Below are positions 11,382-23,397 of a stretch of 64,000 bases of DNA, piece by piece. Both the position numbers and the translations under genes were made by a program. The notes below the pieces were generated by a model. The model saw only the letters and a list, made by a program, of their open reading frames with translations. It made no database searches and was not told the origin of the DNA. The DNA is taken from positions 1-64,000 of the forward strand of contig JAKJXP020000047.1 of assembly GCA_022225965.2 (NCBI GenBank), given 5' to 3'. The stretch's first letter is position 1. Each line of letters opens with the position of its first letter. The DNA comes from Diatrype stigma (lineage: Eukaryota; Ascomycota; Sordariomycetes; Xylariales; Diatrypaceae).

Positions 11382-14300
11382 TTACCGCCCACCCCTTCTT
11401 AACCCGAGCCCCCCACCAGGCGTGTGCACCCCTCCACCAGGACTAAACATACCGCCGAACGGATCGAGGCCACCCATGCCGTTCAGATCCTGGCCGAGTT
11501 CGGGGGGTTCCATGTTGAACGGCATGAACCAGGCGGACGAAGGCTCAGCCGCCACGAAGCCGCCGGGTAGGCCGTCGTGGTTATGGTGACTGTTATGGCT
11601 ATGGTTATGTTGGCTATTGTGGTTATGATGGTTGTTGTGGTTGTGGTTGTGATTGTGGTGTTGCTGTCCACCCTCCCAATCCATAAGAGCGTCATGTCCA
11701 TGCCCGCCATGCCCGCCCCCGCCTCCGAGCGACGCCGTCGGGTCCAGGCCGCCATATGCGTTGAAAACGAGCTGGCGGTCGAGCTGGGGTAGTATGCCGG
11801 CGCCGCTGTTTGAAAGGGACAGAGAGAGTAGGTCGGAATGGTTGTAGAGCGCCGAGGAGCCGGCGTGATGCGGGCCCGCTGCGGCTCGGTGGTGAGCGCC
11901 GCTATGTCCGCCGTGTCCGTGCGCCGCGAACTGGTGGTGTACCGGGCTGATAGGCGAGAGCGCCGGGTATCCTCCGGCTGCTGCTGCTGCTGCTGCGGCT
12001 CCTGCGGAGATATTATGTGAGCGTGCTGCTGCTGCTGCTGCTGCTGCCGCCGCGGCGGTGGGGTTCATAGCATGATTATGATTACGGAAGGGGGGTGGGG
12101 GGTGCCCACTGTTTTGCCCGTTGAGACGGGAGAAGTTGGCGCGCTGCTGGATACGCTGCTGGATTTGCTCGGGTAGACTGGGACCGCTGAGGTCCGTGAG
12201 GAGCGGCTCGAGGCGCTGCTGTTGTTCATGCCGGGAAGACTGCGGCGCGCCGTTGCCCTTCTTTGCGATGGATTTGCGTTTCGTCAGGGGTGGTCTATTG
12301 GCGTTGACTGCTGCTGCTTCTCGGCCCTCGGCGCTTTGCGGTGATAGCTGGGTGAAGAACTCTTCGACCGTGTGCAACTCGGGCTTCTGCTCTAGCACAG
12401 CATCGTCACCGGTGTCTTTCTTCTTCGCCGTGGCCGGGTCGACAAAGTCGGATTGCGAAACGCCGAGGGGGTACCGGTCGAACCAATCTCCATACTGGAA
12501 GATGGGTGAAGCCGTTGAGCTTTCGGCCGGCGTCCCCTGCCTCGCGGCATCTGCACAGGTCCTGTACTGTTCTCGGAGATTCTCCGACATAAAGTGAAAC
12601 ATTCCCCAATAACGCTTCATCTTCGATAGGAATCTTACATTCGTAGCCAAATTCTTCTTGGCTGCTAGCTCCACCGTGCCATTCCCGGAGAAAATGCCAA
12701 ATATGTGAACAGTAGCCGATAGAAATGCGCAGTAGCCGACGAAAGGGGCTGCGATCATATGCGCCTCGGAATCCTTGAGTAGCTCAGATATCCTATTTGC
12801 CGCAGCGAATGCCTTTGCACCGGCTTTAGTGACAAAGTCTTCTGGCACATCCGCTTGCGAGAGACCAGTTATAGGCGAAGATACCGCAAATCGGCTCATG
12901 AATAATATGTTCTGCTGTATGGTAATGTGCAAGAACAGGAACTGATTTGCCATCTTCTCGGTATGATGTAGGTGGAGGTTTTCTGCACTATATTTCAGGC
13001 CGTCGGGTAAATTTCCTGCAAAACCTTCGGCCTGTCTGAGGAGGTCGGCGTACTCGGATTCGTCGTTCCACATCGGATGCGGATCGGACTCCCTCCCGCC
13101 CTGGTTTAGATAGTTGATGATCCGTCCCCAGAGGGCAAGAGCACGTATCATATAAGCCGCAACCCCCATATTATCCTCGGCCTTAGAAAGCTGTCCTTCG
13201 TCGTCTGGTACTGGATGTGGGACATGGCCCTGCAAATCTTCTGTCGGTCCAGGCATGTCGAGCTGGAAAAGTTTCTCTTTGATAGGTAGTTGGATCTTGA
13301 GCCACTCTTCCTTGATGAATATTGGTCTATCGACACCCGATGAAGTAAACCGATCCATTAGGAAGCAAGACCACATCGTCCGTCTCCGAATCTCGCGATC
13401 GATAAAGCTCAACTGGGTATGTTGGGGCTGCCGATTATCCGATCCCAAGTCCTTGTGCAATTGTAATGCGATAGCCATCCGAATGGCTATTCCACCAAAT
13501 GCCCAACTTCTTCCTCCATGGCACGTTCCAAAATCGTGCAGTCCGAGAAGGAGAGCGCAGGTCAAGATGGTTATATTTGGCCACTCTTGTCTTTTCAATA
13601 CTATGTTTCGGGCGGGAGCCGCCCATTCCTCACCGCGGAGAAAGTTGGGTGTCGACGAAAACCTAGGGTGAGTAGAAAAGCGCGCAGAGACGGCGCAGAC
13701 GGAGAGTACCAAAACAGGGGGTAGTGTCCCGGCCCTGTAACATAACTGTCAGCACGGTCATGACTGGAGAGGGGGCCTCACGCACTTGAGCTTCCGCATG
13801 TAGCTCGGCTTATGTAGAACATGGTACGCTTGGCCATAAATGCATTCGAAAAAGGTATTTGCCAACTGCTCTTGTAGATCCTTGGGCGGTAATGCCTCTT
13901 GACCTTCGAGCAAGAGCTTGCTTTCCTCGGCCTCTTGCACCTGTAATGATACCGGTTTACCTGACGCCTCCAATCTCGTCTTAGCCGCTGCCCTTGCCCA
14001 GTGATCTAGTTCTACTCCGAATGCTTCCTCGGCGTTTCGTTTCTTGTTTGGTTGCTTGGCTGGTAGGAGAGCTCCGGGGAGAGACGGTTTGACTACGGCT
14101 CGTGTAACGTTGGCAACTGATGCATCCACCTCTGACTTGGGGATGGCTTTTATGATGCGATCCTCCATCTTTTTCAGCCGTTTATCCAACATGGCCATGT
14201 AATCTGTCCTGGGAGCGGCCTTGCGCGTCGTGACCTTGTATACGCAAGGTATTCTCGACCTAAGGCAATGCTTGCATGCCGGCTTCTCGCCCGAGCACCG

Positions 14301-14942
14301 TATCTTTTTCCTTCGACAGGCAATACAGGCGAGAGGTAGCCTTTTTCTCTCCTTCCCGGCCTTCGTCTTCAGTTCGCTCCAAGCTGGCGCAGGGTCAGAC
14401 TTGATATCTTTCAGTTTTCCACCTAGGTCAGTGCCGTCGCCAGGCGCGCTCGTTGACAAGCCGAATTCGTCAGACATATTATCCTCCAGGCCATTCCCTC
14501 CCATGTGGCCAATATCTTGGCCTCCATCTTCAGATCCATCCAGACTGAGCTGTCTACCGTGAGAGTGGTTCTCTATCGAAAAACTGCCGCTGTGCAGGCC
14601 AGACGCTATCGACCCTTTTCGCTCGTCCGTGGAGATGATAGACGCGTGACCAGGCGTAGCGAACATCTCGCCTGCATGGCCCTCTAGCCCGATCATTTGA
14701 TTGTTATCGGGGACTTCCTGGAACGCGAATGAAAAGTCTTGAAACTGTGATGTTGCCATGAGGCCATTGGGGGCCGAATTTCCGGATAGGTCATCATGTT
14801 GGCCTTCCAATGAAAAGCCATTCAAATCGGTAGGCTCAGCTGCTTCATGTAGGCGTCCCGATTCGATAGCGGATGGGGAGCCTTCGGCGGCGTCTGTCGT
14901 AGGAAATGACTGATTGTTGATTTGCGCCTGACTCGTTGACAT
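11382..14942 (-). CDS. Zn2Cys6 transcription factor with fungal_trans domain
   Basis: Fungal binuclear-zinc transcription factor of about 1169 aa. Exons are 14942-13786 and 13734-11382; the GTGCGT donor is the one that keeps the reading frame. The zinc cluster is at Cys 206, 209, 216, 223, 226 and 233, the exact C-x2-C-x6-C-x6-C-x2-C-x6-C spacing. A short basic/coiled linker (MLDKRLKKMEDRI) follows. The middle holds a fungal-specific transcription factor domain with WAFGGIAIRMAIALQLHKD and EIRRRTMWSCFLMDRF. The C-terminus is low-complexity: two poly-Ala runs, a His/Gly stretch and a long His/Asn repeat (about 11585-11665), likely an activation or condensate-forming region. The start ATG was chosen because upstream in-frame codons are not ATG. 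Target genes cannot be inferred. The last residues after the His/Asn tract are the least certain. Confidence 0.9.
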
Positions 14943-15742
14943 GGTTAGACCATCTAGCGCTTCCACGGTGAGAACGAGGAGCTCGCGCAACCGTCAACGA
15001 ACTCGACTATATATGCCCAAACTAATCAACAATAAGGCGGCTCTACGGGGCCTGTTACGTTATATCTGACACGCAACCTCAGTCGGCTGGGGTATAGAAA
15101 GGAGCTGCCCCAACACAGTAGCAACGTGTCTCATGACATGCGATATATATCAACCAGTTCCCGATGAGTCTTCAGAGTATGGAAGTGCGCAAGTAGACGG
15201 ACAGTCTCCGGGGTAGGGGAGTTGGTCCACAGCGATGGGCGAGGCGGCAGCAACGGAATTGGAGATAGGGTGGACTGCTAGCTCTAACGGACCAGACGGC
15301 TCTTTGTAATATCTCGATCGAGGGAGCTTCGCAATGCTTCGTAGTGTGTAGCTAGCGCTGCCGACAAGATTGTGGGGTAGACTTATACTATGTAGAGGAG
15401 AATAGCAACACTCGACAGCCCAATGAGAGTTGCTTCGGGCTTTTTTCTGCCGATGGATTCGACGACGGTTTCTATGTAGCTAACGCAAATACATAGTAAT
15501 AGTACATCATGTAGTGAGCTAGCCAACTGAAAGAAATCGGGCGTATATAGGCTGGTCGCTCCGGTCTCAAGACGGCGGTGTCTAGGCGTCGTTATCTCGA
15601 CTGGTGAACCTCGATCTCGTAGATGAGAATGCGCATTGTTTTGTTTTGGATTGTTTCGTTCTGTTTCGTTTCAAGCGTGAAAAGTACAATTACAGGATGA
15701 CAATCCGTGATATAGCAGAACGAGATTGGCTTGACGTGAAGA

Positions 15743-15801
15743 AGGCAGGGCAGGGCAGGGCAGGCAGGGCAGGCAGGGCAGACAGGGCAGACAGGGCAGG
15801 G
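15743..15801. repeat. GGCAGGGCA-type minisatellite
   Basis: Tandem GGCA / GGGCA units, with two GACAGGGCA variants near the right end. The array is purine-rich on the plus strand. Confidence 0.85.
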
Positions 15802-16020
15802 TACATGGTTTTTCGCCTTCCGCCCTTCACTGCTTGCTTGGTTATGAATGTTAGCACGGGACAAGCCTTGGATGATGCACCAGACAGGCTCTTCTAGCCT
15901 CCGGGCCCCCTAGTGAAGACTGAGGAATAGCATCCGCTCGTGAGGATGTTGAGCTTCATGTGGGTCTCCATGGAGGTGGAGATATCGACACCACCACAAT
16001 GCAAGCCTACTGTGCCTGCT

Positions 16021-16080
16021 GTGCCTACTGTGGCCTACTGGAGCCTACTGGAGCCTACTGGAGCCTACTGGAGCCTACTG
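16021..16080. repeat. 10-bp tandem repeat, six units
   Basis: Six head-to-tail decamers: GTGCCTACTG, TGGCCTACTG, then four identical GAGCCTACTG. There are no spacers, so this is a minisatellite and not a CRISPR. Confidence 0.92.
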
Positions 16081-16293
16081 CTAGGCCCTGTAGCTTACAT
16101 AGTACGTACACACGTGCGTACAGGCAGAGGGCGTATCGAATGGCTGGGGTTGCTACCTACCCAGGCAATTGCTACCCAGGTACTCTAGGTATGGAGCAGG
16201 TAAGTACAATACTTTCATACCTCCATACTACTACTACATCAGGCCTTGCAACGGATGGACAGGGATTGCAGGTTGTCAGGTGGCAGTGGTAGG

Positions 16294-16367
16294 TAATGCT
16301 GTAATGCTGTAATGCTGTAATGCTGTAATGCTGTAATGGTGGTGGTGGTGGTGGTGGTGGTGGTGGT
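16294..16367. repeat. TAATGCTG repeat joined to GGT repeat
   Basis: Five perfect 8-bp TAATGCTG units (16294-16333) run directly through TAAT into ten GGT units (16338-16367). Confidence 0.92.
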
Positions 16368-16670
16368 GATGATGGTGGTAATGGTAATAGTGGTAGATGG
16401 CATTGAGGGTCTTCGATATAATTCACCATTCACCCTTCTCGTTGTCCTCCGCATAACAAGTGAGAACCCGAGATTTGGCCGGTCCACTATAGGTACAAGA
16501 GCATTGTACACAAGATTAAAAGATGCAAGCTTGTTGGTTGGCTCCGTTGACCTCGTAGGGGTGTCCTGAGCAGTGTACAATACAATACTGGACTGTACCA
16601 TGGCCCATGGCTGTATGGGAGCTCATCTAAAGGGGGAGAGCTGGGGGTGATGAGTGTGTATTGTATTGTA

Positions 16671-16703
16671 CATACATACATACATACATACATACATACA
16701 TAC
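16671..16703. repeat. CATA microsatellite
   Basis: About eight perfect CATA tetranucleotide units. Confidence 0.95.
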
Positions 16704-17288
16704 CTAAGGTACCCTGAGTGTTGTCTGACAACGGAGCAACACTCATTGCGAACTCATCCGGGACAGCCGTAAGATACATACCTACATGTATATTGACCTT
16801 CAACTACAGATGTCCATCCATACGGACCACACCTCAGCCAGCTCATACGTACTGCATGGAAACACTACCTGCAGTTGCAAGGTGTGGTTCAGAGCACAAC
16901 GTCCATTACCCACACTCATTACACACTCATCATGTATGAGCTAGCGCGCTGTTGCACCATAACGAGTGTGAGCGTTTGTGTGCTGTGAGTGAGTCTGTCA
17001 CTACCTACTAGGTATGTACATTTGTATGTGGTGCTTATGTGCGCTATTACACAACACCCACCAAACTAGATACTCAATCCAGCTCAATACGAGACCTACA
17101 GTTCCTGGATTGCCCCGCCTCAATTCCCTCAAGGATCTCATCGTGACTGGTTTCATCGTTATCTGTCAGAGTGGAAGGACCTGTGTAATTCCATAGTAAG
17201 CCTCCAAAACCCCGTTTCATGTTGTGCTGTATTCTGGTTATAAGATTTGCTGGAGATTGTGAATCAAGGAAGTTTGTGAAAAAAGAGA

Positions 17289-17323
17289 CTCATAAGCTGG
17301 CTCATAAGCTGGCTCATAAGCTG
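17289..17323. repeat. 12-bp tandem repeat, three units
   Basis: CTCATAAGCTGG repeated three times, the last unit missing its final base. Confidence 0.9.
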
Positions 17324-18780
17324 CTATCTTGGCTAGGTATGTATGTATGTATGTAGGTAAACGGAGGGCGTAGTTTCGGTGAAGAAAGGAGATTGATAAC
17401 GGTCGGTCCGGCCGCAGCGCAGGGTTCACATAGCTACTAGGACCTCTCTTTCTGCATGGAAATGTACCTTGATAGTGGATCTCATCAAGAATACATGCGG
17501 AGATGTCTAGTATTATATGCTAATGTAAGTCAAGGTTAAGTTCCCCATACTGCACGATATCATACCAGGTTAGTTAGAAGAGATTAGTATAGTTATAAAC
17601 CTTTTGTCTTATAACCCTGCAAAAGAACAATTGTTTGTAAGGCAGGATAAGGCAGACTTACTGATCTTTACATTCTGTCGTAACCGAGTATGCTCTGTGC
17701 TGTGACCTGTTCCATGAAAAGATGGTTTCCAAGCCGATGGGGGTTCTGGTCGTCACTTAATATGTAGCCAAGTCTTCATTCTTGTCACTTGCATTGAGAG
17801 CTATAGGCATTATATCCATGTTTGTTGAAGTTACATAATACAACGCATGTGGATCTCTGCGTTTATGAAGCACCCTTGAAGCATTCGATTGGTTGTGGTT
17901 AGAACACAGCTAGGCTAAGATTGGCTAGATGGGTTTTCTAGATCCCCGGTTTGTCTCCGCCTTTGATCTCGTAGCCGCGGTCTTTTGGTTTTTGGAATCT
18001 TAACTGTCCAGGCGCTATGTAGGGGCCCCTAGGCGAGCACACGGGCATCAAGCAGTTGCAAGCAAGGCCCTTGGACCGCTCACGCTCATCTTTCTCCAAC
18101 AGCACCTGCAAGCCCCATATGTTATAACTAACATACCTACCAGGTATGCAGCTGGGTAGATACTAGATACTACCATCTAGAGGTAACTTATACGAAGTTA
18201 TAAGTTGCAACCTACCTCCAAATGTGTACTATGTAGGTACCTAGGTATGATATGATGATAGTGCATGCATGTGTGCATGTACATATAATCAACGCATCTG
18301 GAGAGTGGTCGTGGATCTGTCTTGTCTGTGTTTGGGAATGTGCATCCCGGCCCGAAAAGGGTTGTACTATGTATGCAAATGCCTAAAAGGTGAGTACCTG
18401 TGTGTGAGTAACTACCAACCCAGGTACCTACCTACGTACGAGAGTGGGTATGCGAGTGGTGTATGAGGTGAGGTATGCAGCTACGTGTGTTGGCCCAGAA
18501 CAATATCCGCATCAAGCATGAAAATCTGCCACTCGATGCAATTGATAACTCCCAGGTGCAACTATGACGATATCGTCTCATGTCTCAATTTCACCACCGA
18601 TTTGTATTATACCTAGGTATGAGAGCCATTGAAACCATTACATCAACATGGTTGACAACAATGATATCACAATTGGCAAAGCGAGAGTGTTTGCTGGTCC
18701 CCGTTTCGTGGAGCTTTCAACTGGTCTTCGGATGTTTTTCTGTCCCCGCAACCTCTGGTGAGAAATATGTGGGTAGTACT

Positions 18781-18816
18781 AGGTAGGGGAGGTAGGGGAG
18801 GTAGGGGAGGTAGGGG
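18781..18816. repeat. AGGTAGGGG tandem repeat
   Basis: Four perfect 9-bp units. Each carries a run of four Gs, so the array could in principle fold as a G-quadruplex. Confidence 0.92.
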
Positions 18817-21800
18817 TATCACATACACACATACACATACAACTCCTACGTTCAACGTTCTTACACTCCTGCCCGGACAGCAGCAAGCAAGCAGTGTACC
18901 TACATATAGATAGGTTGAAACCGCCAGAGAGATTCAACGTTGGACCTTCCCGAGGACTGGGGGAGGCTTGGGTCGTCCAACAGCCCCAACTTCTGCTAGC
19001 ATGACCTTGGTTGAAGCTATCAGATCATTAGATATACTATCCAGGCATCCAGACATCCGGCCACCCAGCAGTATATTGGCACGGAGTCACGACAGCCGCA
19101 TTCTGCAATGCCACAAATGCTTGGGTCACCTTTCAACCTAAACAGGCAAGGAAGAGCCCGACCTGTCTTTCTCTATCCGTCTTTTCTCGTTTCGAATAAA
19201 ACCCTAGAGGATCTTTACTCATTCTAGAAACATTTCCTGCGATTAAGCGGCCACCAGGCCCCCGTGGCGTAGCGTGCAGTGCGGTCCTGCCCACGCAGTC
19301 CACGCAGCGTACAGGATGAATTCGAACATCTTTGTGGGGTTCCTCGTGTACCCCAGTAGCACCTACATGCTACATCTGTAGCTGCATATGTAGGCAGTCG
19401 CGGATGAGTTGCGGGGTGCGGGGTACGAACCCTGGAAGTATTCAGATTCAGGTTCTTCTGGCAGCCTTAAAATCACCACAAGAATCAGGCTGCCAGGGTA
19501 TCAAATGGAATATCAGGTACCTTTATCCGACGTACTTGTGTACCCTCCGAATGATTGTCTATACTTCTTCGTAGTACCTACCCCAGACTACATGTACGTG
19601 CTTCCCCCGTGTCCAGTGGTTTGTAGCGCTAGGTGTCCGCTAATTATTGACTACCTACCTACCTAGGTAGATTATCTAGGCTAGATACATTGAATGTAGA
19701 TGCCGCCAGCCTCAGATATCCATGCAGCTGCCATGGCATTTGGCATCCTAATAATCCTAAGCTCTTTGCTTCCTACATACATACTGTAGGTAGTTGATCA
19801 TGTCCTTTCACCAAACATTTCAGAGTGCCTCTGTCACAAACCCAGCAGAAGAAGCCTCTTCCTGTGTATTTGGCAAGACGCACTATCCATATGAAGACAG
19901 TTATTTCGTCATACCTTACTTAGTCACAGATGCCAAATACACCCTACCTACCTAGGTAACTATCTAGACTTCATCAGCCCTAGCCTCTTGTGTGGACAGC
20001 GAACTAGACGGTTCATATTGCAGCTTATTGCTCACATGCTGACTCGCCTACAGGCTCCCCTCCCCGCCCGTATCAAGGCATTGCAGCACTACTGTACGAA
20101 GTTACCCAGTAGATTCCTCTTAGCCCCAGACAAAGCAGGCGAATCCCACCTAGGCTGCCAGGCATGACCTCGGGAGTGACTTGTAAGTAAGTAGTTCCAG
20201 TTCATCGTCCATCCTTGCCCTGACTACCCTCATAATGGGGGTGCCAGTCTCACTGCTATACTAGTAACTACGCTGGTGGGGCGTGGTACGCGCTTCAGCT
20301 TTCCAATCACAGTTCCCGGCCTCCCATTCCATCGGTCCCCTATCCACTTCTATGATCGATTTCCGGTTGTTTCCCGCCGGAAGGCCTAGGGCCCTACGTA
20401 GATAGGCACTTACCCCAGATCTACATTGACGCCAACTTGAGCTTATATCAAGTTATATGGCATTAAGCTCCTCATTCAGCACGTGGTGATATAAACAAGT
20501 ATAGTGCCTATACTTATACAGTATACTATCAAGCACTATCTATGAACAAATGTATCCGATGCCACTTTGTTCTTGAGTCATTCATGACATGCTTGCTTTG
20601 CCTAATTGTATACATGCATTTGGCATGGGCTCTCGAAGGCTCATCGCTATACCCGGAGTTAACCCCAGACAACATTTCTCACATTCCCGACGCTGATTTG
20701 ACCCAAGGCAGGGGCAATGTGTGAGATGCGGTTAGCGGCAGGGCGCACAACATGATGTCGTTCCGTCTAGAGTTGCCGGTTCCAAGGTCAAGCGAGAGTC
20801 AATTTCAAGCCGTGTCGGATGCCCGTCACCATACAACGAAAATCATATCAGCAGGTAAGCGTCCGAGACAGAGGACGGCATGAACGAAGAACTCGGCCGG
20901 CCGGGCAGACTGGTCGATACAGTAACTAGGTCCACCAAACAAAGGGCAGGGGGCTGCACATAACCCGCTTGATGTGTATAACGCATTTTGCCGCCGTTTC
21001 CTATTTAGGAAGCAGGAAGAGATCTCGAAACCTTAAAACCTTCGATGGTTCGGCCCACAGTCTGCTCTGGACAATCCTCTAGCGAATAGGGTAATAAGAG
21101 GGAAAATGAGACGAGCCATACATCTCCTTTCCCCCGTACCTTTCAAGCCATGCTGGACGGGGCGTCAAACAAGTCGAGGGAGCCTCATGATAGGGCACGC
21201 GACTCCCCATCCCTATCCCCTAGACCGTCAAACGCAAAGCTGCTGCCTCTCCTCTCCCATGTTTGGCACCTATATTCTATGCAGGAACTCGTCTTGGCTC
21301 GACATGGCCTCCACGTTGTCGCGAGATCCCATGGGCTTTGCCGAACACGCGCTGCTACCAGCAAGCATGCCCGTTTCCGATTATCGTCGCCCGCCGGCGC
21401 ATGGAACAAAACTGGTCGGGTGAGCGGGCTCACTCTTGAGGCGGCAGGTCAGGTCCCGCGCATGCCATACTTAGACGAGCTTCCTTGAGCCTCGCACCAG
21501 CTTGCTTTCCACCCAAGATGGTTAACCGGTCAACACGGTCTCCCGTGTCTTGTGTCTTGGTCTGGTATCCGGGCTTTCCCTTTCCGATGATACTGCTGTT
21601 ACTACCTGGGTACGTGGCATTCTAGATCTGAGCAAGGTGATCGATCTCTGTAATACATCGACTTGTGTGTCGTGTGCTCCCTTTCCCTCTACCGCGTGAG
21701 CTCGATATCCTCGCCCTGATGAACATGACGGGCAGCTACACATTTATGTGCGTACCTTATTCCTGTCCTTGTAACGGGTGTATATATAATTATTCCTTGT

Positions 21801-22948
21801 AAACCCCTAATGTATAGACTGACCTACATATACCACAGCGGCGGCAGCAGTCGCAGTATGGGTCGGGCCGTGCGTATGATAGCTACAGGATAGCCAATAA
21901 ACGAGCTATTGGTGCTTTGATACTCCATCCCATGGTTCAGCATTGCCCCACGTTGCTCTGTGCCGTGGTAATCAGCGTGGTAATCAGCTTCCGTCTGCCG
22001 TTCTCGCCTCTTTTCGACGCTTTCCTGTGAGAGTATGATAGATCATCGGGGATATAAGGTAATGTAGAACAGATATCAAGGTTGCTCCCTATGGATATTG
22101 GTTATCATGACTTATATCCGCCTGTCGTCTTTCCATTATGTTTCAACTGTATAGTGTCATTTCACAGGAAACCAACAATGTAGGTAACAACGTGCATGAC
22201 TAAGCCATCCGAGCCATTATGCCACAACCACCTATCTCTCGGCCAAGACAAAAACTGCTGCATTGTACAAGTTGCTCGGCGACTGTTACTACCTGGGTCA
22301 GAAACGAGTGAGTAGTGAGAATTTCCCAATATCCTCGTTCCGCAGCAATAAACCCCCATGTGAGGAGAAAGGGGGTTGCAGAGAGCATCCCATCTTTTTT
22401 CCCTCTTGCACTTGTCATCAACAGGTTCTGAGCGAAAGCCCTCACAACTGGGTTATCCAACTGTGCCCTGTTACCCTTAGCAGATAGGCATACTAACACG
22501 TGAACGTGAAAGGCACGTCCATGATAGATAGGAAAATCAAAATTCCCCCCTACTCTGTCTTGTGTTGACATCCGATGTTGAGGCGACGATATTGGGAGAT
22601 TAAGTCCAACAGTAAAATAGAAATATACGTAATGTCCTGTAGACCCGAGTTGGTTATGCATTGTAGACAATGGCTACTTATATCTTGCCATTACTACACC
22701 AAAAGCTAGCTAACTCGTTGTCTAGTTCAAGTGACCGCGTCTCTTGACTTCCACGTACGTACGAAAAGATCGATTGGGGGTGCCAGCTCTGTTGGACACA
22801 CCACGTTGATATTTCATGGAAGCTATGAAGATACATGAAGCAAGTAACGAAGCCAAGGGGGGCAAATCTTATGAACCAGCCCAGCCCTGTAGGTCGGAAA
22901 GGCGCGGTGCAGAGCAAAGAGGCGATATAGTTCACAGGCATTGTAGCG

Positions 22949-22950
<2 letters not shown>

Positions 22951-23024
<74 letters not shown>
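22951..23024. repeat. GACA microsatellite
   Basis: About 18 uninterrupted GACA units, downstream of the separase stop codon. Confidence 0.95.
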
Positions 23025-23397
23025 TAAACCAACTAACTCCGAAAGCATTATCCTCAAGACATTAGAGTGTGCATGTATTGGTCCAACGACAAAGAATCGA
23101 ATTTCCTATACTCCATCGATCTACCCATCCATCCCTAACCTGGGAAAAAAACGCCGCGCAATGCCCGCCGAACTAGCCCAAGCAAACCCCCTATCAAACA
23201 ATGACAATGACATCCCACACCGCTTCAGCCATCCTGGATATTCCGCTTACTCCTTATGAACAACATCCCCAGACGTGCTGTTTGTTGTATATGATATACA
23301 CAACCAACAGCCAACAGCCAATAGCCACACACATATCCACAACGCTACCTCCCCTCCCCATCCACCCATCAATCCCTTCTTTCCAACCCTCCTCCCC

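Larger units (their letters stand above)
14943..23397. other. Long gene-free region, repeat-rich
   Basis: About 8.45 kb between the start of the Zn2Cys6 gene and the stop of separase, so it is promoter-side for the former. No frame longer than about 156 codons exists and none shows a domain. It contains many short tandem repeats (listed separately) and frequent TACCTA/TAGGTA motifs. A 60-codon frame at 20542-20724 (+) begins with a signal-like hydrophobic segment but is not supported as a gene. The region could hold an extended regulatory region, a long 5' UTR or a non-coding RNA. Confidence 0.6.

Noticed and set aside
16021..16080. Repeat array that could be mistaken for a CRISPR
   Set aside because: Units abut without spacers in a eukaryotic genome; it is a minisatellite.
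18189..18201. Exact match to one 13-bp loxP arm (TATACGAAGTTAT)
   Set aside because: There is no second inverted arm 8 bp away, and TACGAAGT-like words are common in this genome, so it is most likely coincidence and not a recombinase site.
22200..22670. 156-codon minus-strand frame in the desert
   Set aside because: No recognisable domain or conserved motif, and no nearby exon partners.
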